64,000 nt of DNA from Thiobaca trueperi (lineage in GTDB: Bacteria > Pseudomonadota > Gammaproteobacteria > Chromatiales > Chromatiaceae), in NCBI RefSeq assembly GCF_004342175.1, contig NZ_SMAO01000005.1:62001-126000 (forward strand), read 5' to 3'. A program made the translations under genes and the position numbers. A model generated the notes under the pieces. The model saw nothing but the letters and a program-made list of their open reading frames with translations. It ran no database searches and was not told where the DNA came from. Of this stretch, positions 61,239-64,000 are shown piece by piece (positions within the stretch are counted from its first letter, which is position 1; each line of letters opens with the position of its first letter).

Positions 61239-64000
61239 ATGATGTCCGACTCCGCCGCCCGTCTCCGCGAAATCCCCTATAACTATACCTCCTTCTCTGA
61301 TCGCGAGATCGTCATCCGCTTTCTCGGCGAACCACTCTGGCGTCTGATCGAGGAGCTGCGCGGCACCCGTCGCACCGGGCGCTCGGCACGGATGCTGTTT
61401 GAGGTGCTGGGCGATATGTGGGTGGTGACCCGCAATCCCTATCTCCAGGATGACCTGCTGGACAATCTGGGTCGTCGCCGGCTGCTGCTCCAGGGTCTGA
61501 CGCATCGGCTCGACCAGTTCGAGCGGCGCCTGAACGACAACCATCTGGCGGCTGAACTCCTGACAGCGGCGCGCGCTGCCGTGCAGCGGTTCGGCGACTG
61601 GTTCGAGACTGAACGGCAGCAGCGGGCGCGTCTGCGTCAGGCGCTGGCCGGGGTGACGCGCGCCGATAATCTGGATTTCGGCGGTCTGGCGCGGGTCTCC
61701 CATGCGACCGATGCGACCGACTGGCGCGTCGAGCTGCCCTTTGTGGTGATCTCGCCGGATACCGAGTCCGAGGTTGCGTCCATCGTGCGCGCCTGTATCG
61801 ACTGCGGTCTGACCCTCATTCCGCGCGGGGGCGGGACCGGCTACACCGGTTCCGCCGTGCCGCTGCACCCGCTGACAGCGGTCATCAATACCGAAAAGCT
61901 TGACCGGCTCTCCGGTGTCGAGCGGGTCGGACTGCCGGGCGTCGAAGGTCTGGTACCGACGGTGCGCTGCGGCGCGGGCGTGGTCACGCGCCGCGTGTCG
62001 GATCTGGCCGACGCCAACGGGCTGGCCTTCGCGGTCGATCCCACCTCGCAGGATGCCTCCTGCATCGGCGGCAATATCGCCATGAACGCGGGCGGCAAGA
62101 AGGCGGTGCTCTGGGGCACGGCGCTGGACAATCTGGCCTCCTGGCGGATGGTCACGCCGGATGCCGACTGGCTGGAGGTCGAGCGGCTGGAGCACAACCT
62201 GGGCAAAATCCACGATCAGGCGCTGGCGCGTTTCCGTCTCAGTCGTTTCGAGCCGGACGGCGTGACCCCGAAGGGCGAGCCGGAGATCCTGGAGATTCCG
62301 GGGCGGTCGTTCCGCAAGGCCGGACTGGGCAAGGATGTGACCGATAAATTCCTCTCCGGTCTGCCGGGCGTGCAGAAGGAAGGCTGCGACGGACTCATCA
62401 CCTCGGCGCGTTTCGTGCTGCACCGCATGCCAGACCATGTGCGCACGGTCTGCATGGAGTTCTTCGGTACCGATCTGGATCTGGCCGTGCCGGCCATCGT
62501 CGAGATCAAGGACTATATCGAGAGCCTGCCGGGCGTGCAGGTGGCGGGTCTCGAACATCTGGACGAGCGTTATGTCCGCGCGGTCGATTACACCACCAAG
62601 TCGGCGCGGCGCGAGCTGCCCAAGATGGTGCTGATCGCCGATCTGGTCAGCGACGAGGAATCGGCGGTCGCGGCGGCGGCGGCGCGTGTGGTGGAGCTGA
62701 CCCAGGCGCGCGACGGTGAGGGCTTCATCGCCATCAGCCCGGAGGCGCGCAAGCGGTTCTGGCTCGACCGCGCCCGCACTGCCGCCATCTCGCGTCACAC
62801 CAACGCCTTCAAGGTCAACGAGGACGTGGTCATCCCGCTCGACCGGCTGGCCGATTACAGCCGGGGCATCGAGCGGATCAACATCGAGCAGTCGATCCGC
62901 AACAAGGACGCCGTTCTGGCGGCGCTCCTGGATTATCTGAACGCAGAGATGCCCGGATCGCGTCTCGCGGGCGATGACGACGGCTCGGACGAGTCCGCCG
63001 CCATCCTTGCCGCCAAGCGCGAGGCCGCGCGCGAAGCGGTCAGCCGCGCACGGGGGCGCTGGCAGGACATCCTCGAACGGCTCGATCAACCCGCTGCGGA
63101 TCATCTCGATCTGCTGGACGGGACGGCGCGCGAGCGGATGCGTGAAGGCGATACGCTGATCGCCATGATGCTGCGCCGCGATCTGCGTCAGTCGATGCGC
63201 GCCGAGGTGGCGGAGCGGCTCGATGAGATCTTCTCCGGTCAGGAGCTGGCCCGCGTGCGCGAGCGGCTGCGCGAGATTCACCGCCAGATCCGCGATTCGC
63301 GTCTCTTCGTCGCCCTGCACATGCATGCCGGCGACGGCAACGTGCATACCAATATCCCGGTCCATTCAGCCGATTACGCCATGCTGCACGAGGCGGATCG
63401 GGTGGTGGCGCGCATCATGGCGCTGGCGACCGGGCTGGGCGGGGTGATCTCGGGCGAGCACGGCATCGGCATCACCAAGCTCCAGTTTCTCGACCGGGAC
63501 AAGCTGGATGCCTTCGTCGCCTACAAGCAGCGGGTCGATCCCCACGCGCGTTTCAATCGCGGCAAGCTGATGCCGGGCTCCGGGCTGGATGGCGCCTATA
63601 CCCCCTCGCTGCGACTGGTGCAGCAGGAGGCCATCATCCTGGAAGAGACCGAGCTGGGCGCGCTCAACGACGACGTGAAGCACTGTCTGCGCTGCGGCAA
63701 GTGCAAGCCCAAATGCATGACCCATGTTCCGCGCGCCAATCTGAGCTATTCGCCGCGCAACAAGATCCTGGGGACCGGACTCATCATTGAGGCCTTTCTC
63801 TATGAGGAACAGACCCGGCGCGGTCTGTCGCTGCGGCACTTCATCGAGATGAACGACGTGGCGGACCACTGCACCGTCTGTCATAAGTGTCTGACCCCCT
63901 GTCCGGTCGATATCGATTTCGGCGATGTCACCATGCGCATGCGCCGCATCCTGGTCGAGCGCAAACAGAAACGCTTCAGCCCCGGCGCCTGGGTGGCGAT
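61239..64000 (+). CDS. Large FAD/Fe-S oxidoreductase (DUF3683-type), 3' end outside window
   Basis: At least 920 residues, open to the right edge. ATG ATG at 61239 begins [20 protein letters not shown], the N-terminal DUF3683 domain. FAD domain: [15 protein letters not shown] (about 200), [18 protein letters not shown], then [15 protein letters not shown] and [19 protein letters not shown] ferredoxin-type domain near residue 816 has [11 protein letters not shown] and [12 protein letters not shown], ligating two [4Fe-4S] clusters. This fuses GlcD- and GlcF-like parts in one chain, as in D-lactate/glycolate-type dehydrogenases of proteobacteria. It faces glcD's operon across repeat D. Confidence 0.92.
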   Translation, partial: MMSDSAARLREIPYNYTSFSDREIVIRFLGEPLWRLIEELRGTRRTGRSARMLFEVLGDMWVVTRNPYLQDDLLDNLGRRRLLLQGLTHRLDQFERRLNDNHLAAELLTAARAAVQRFGDWFETERQQRARLRQALAGVTRADNLDFGGLARVSHATDATDWRVELPFVVISPDTESEVASIVRACIDCGLTLIPRGGGTGYTGSAVPLHPLTAVINTEKLDRLSGVERVGLPGVEGLVPTVRCGAGVVTRRVSDLADANGLAFAVDPTSQDASCIGGNIAMNAGGKKAVLWGTALDNLASWRMVTPDADWLEVERLEHNLGKIHDQALARFRLSRFEPDGVTPKGEPEILEIPGRSFRKAGLGKDVTDKFLSGLPGVQKEGCDGLITSARFVLHRMPDHVRTVCMEFFGTDLDLAVPAIVEIKDYIESLPGVQVAGLEHLDERYVRAVDYTTKSARRELPKMVLIADLVSDEESAVAAAAARVVELTQARDGEGFIAISPEARKRFWLDRARTAAISRHTNAFKVNEDVVIPLDRLADYSRGIERINIEQSIRNKDAVLAALLDYLNAEMPGSRLAGDDDGSDESAAILAAKREAAREAVSRARGRWQDILERLDQPAADHLDLLDGTARERMREGDTLIAMMLRRDLRQSMRAEVAERLDEIFSGQELARVRERLREIHRQIRDSRLFVALHMHAGDGNVHTNIPVHSADYAMLHEADRVVARIMALATGLGGVISGEHGIGITKLQFLDRDKLDAFVAYKQRVDPHARFNRGKLMPGSGLDGAYTPSLRLVQQEAIILEETELGALNDDVKHCLRCGKCKPKCMTHVPRANLSYSPRNKILGTGLIIEAFLYEEQTRRGLSLRHFIEMNDVADHCTVCHKCLTPCPVDIDFGDVTMRMRRILVERKQKRFSPGAWVA

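Noticed and set aside
61164-63365. 733-codon open frame on the minus strand
   Set aside because: It is antisense to the FAD/Fe-S oxidoreductase, whose plus-strand frame carries all catalytic and Fe-S motifs; the minus frame has no recognisable domain and a composition typical of GC-rich shadow frames.

Overview
The window is GC-rich, gene-dense chromosomal DNA of a gammaproteobacterium. The gene content (HrpB, YraN-DolP, UbiT, a GndA/Pgl/Zwf cluster, a Pgk-Pyk-hemerythrin-Fba cluster, a type I-G CRISPR system, many REP/RAYT units) fits a purple sulfur bacterium of the Chromatiaceae or a close relative. That placement is inference from content and style; there is no rRNA or species marker here.

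Layout. 1-6123: housekeeping genes (truncated trmO, periplasmic alpha-carbonic anhydrase, alpha/beta hydrolase, hrpB helicase, a RAYT transposase and a cupin). 6287-6362: tRNA-Phe(GAA), used as the attachment site of a 10.8 kb integrative element (6316-17076) bounded by a perfect 48-bp repeat of the tRNA 3' part. The element carries a tyrosine integrase, a small HTH/excisionase-like protein, a primase-type DUF3987 protein, a PD-(D/E)XK nuclease, two paralogous ribbon-helix-helix-like regulators that each face an array of TCTAGC-type sites, duplicated iteron-like blocks and a 92-bp tandem repeat. It has no recognisable virion or conjugation genes and looks like a phage-satellite-like or cryptic element. 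17282-24690: a type III-like restriction-modification pair (helicase-nuclease plus beta-class methyltransferase) with a RAYT and at least seven REP hairpins inserted between the two genes, then the broken remnant of an Rpn-type nuclease.

24817-33474: a PepSY/response regulator/histidine kinase operon, a glycolytic/Calvin-cycle block on the minus strand (pgk, pyk, bacteriohemerythrin, fba), psd and msrB. 33753-39981: a compact type I-G (formerly I-U) CRISPR-Cas interference locus (csb1, csb2, cas3 with a C-terminal HD domain, a Cas8/Csb3-like gene) and an array of eight 36-bp repeats with seven spacers; no cas1, cas2 or cas4 is in the window. 40301-51780: envelope and signalling genes (membrane-anchored beta-helix protein, RimB-like protease, YihY, TlpA-like thioredoxin, YqhA, CpxR/CpxA-like pair, EF-hand protein, UbiT, DUF808, L,D-transpeptidase). 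51986-55220: oxidative pentose-phosphate operon gnd-pgl-zwf. 55251-64000: a TnpB relic, small enzymes, a DHH phosphoesterase, a GlcD-type oxidase, dolP, yraN and, divergently, a very large FAD/Fe-S oxidoreductase that runs off the right edge.

The most notable non-coding structures are: (i) a family of paired 85-bp modules with TAAACCGCG...CGCGGTTTA ends (33524, 51797, 58368, 60930, and a decayed unit at 40066), one copy of which supplies the zwf stop codon and another of which abuts the cas operon; (ii) the 11-bp-phased operator arrays of the island regulators; (iii) the two iteron blocks with identical spacing; and (iv) the REP cluster that supplies stop codons to both the restriction gene and its own RAYT. 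All coordinates and motifs were read by eye; family assignments rest on motif recognition, not on a search.
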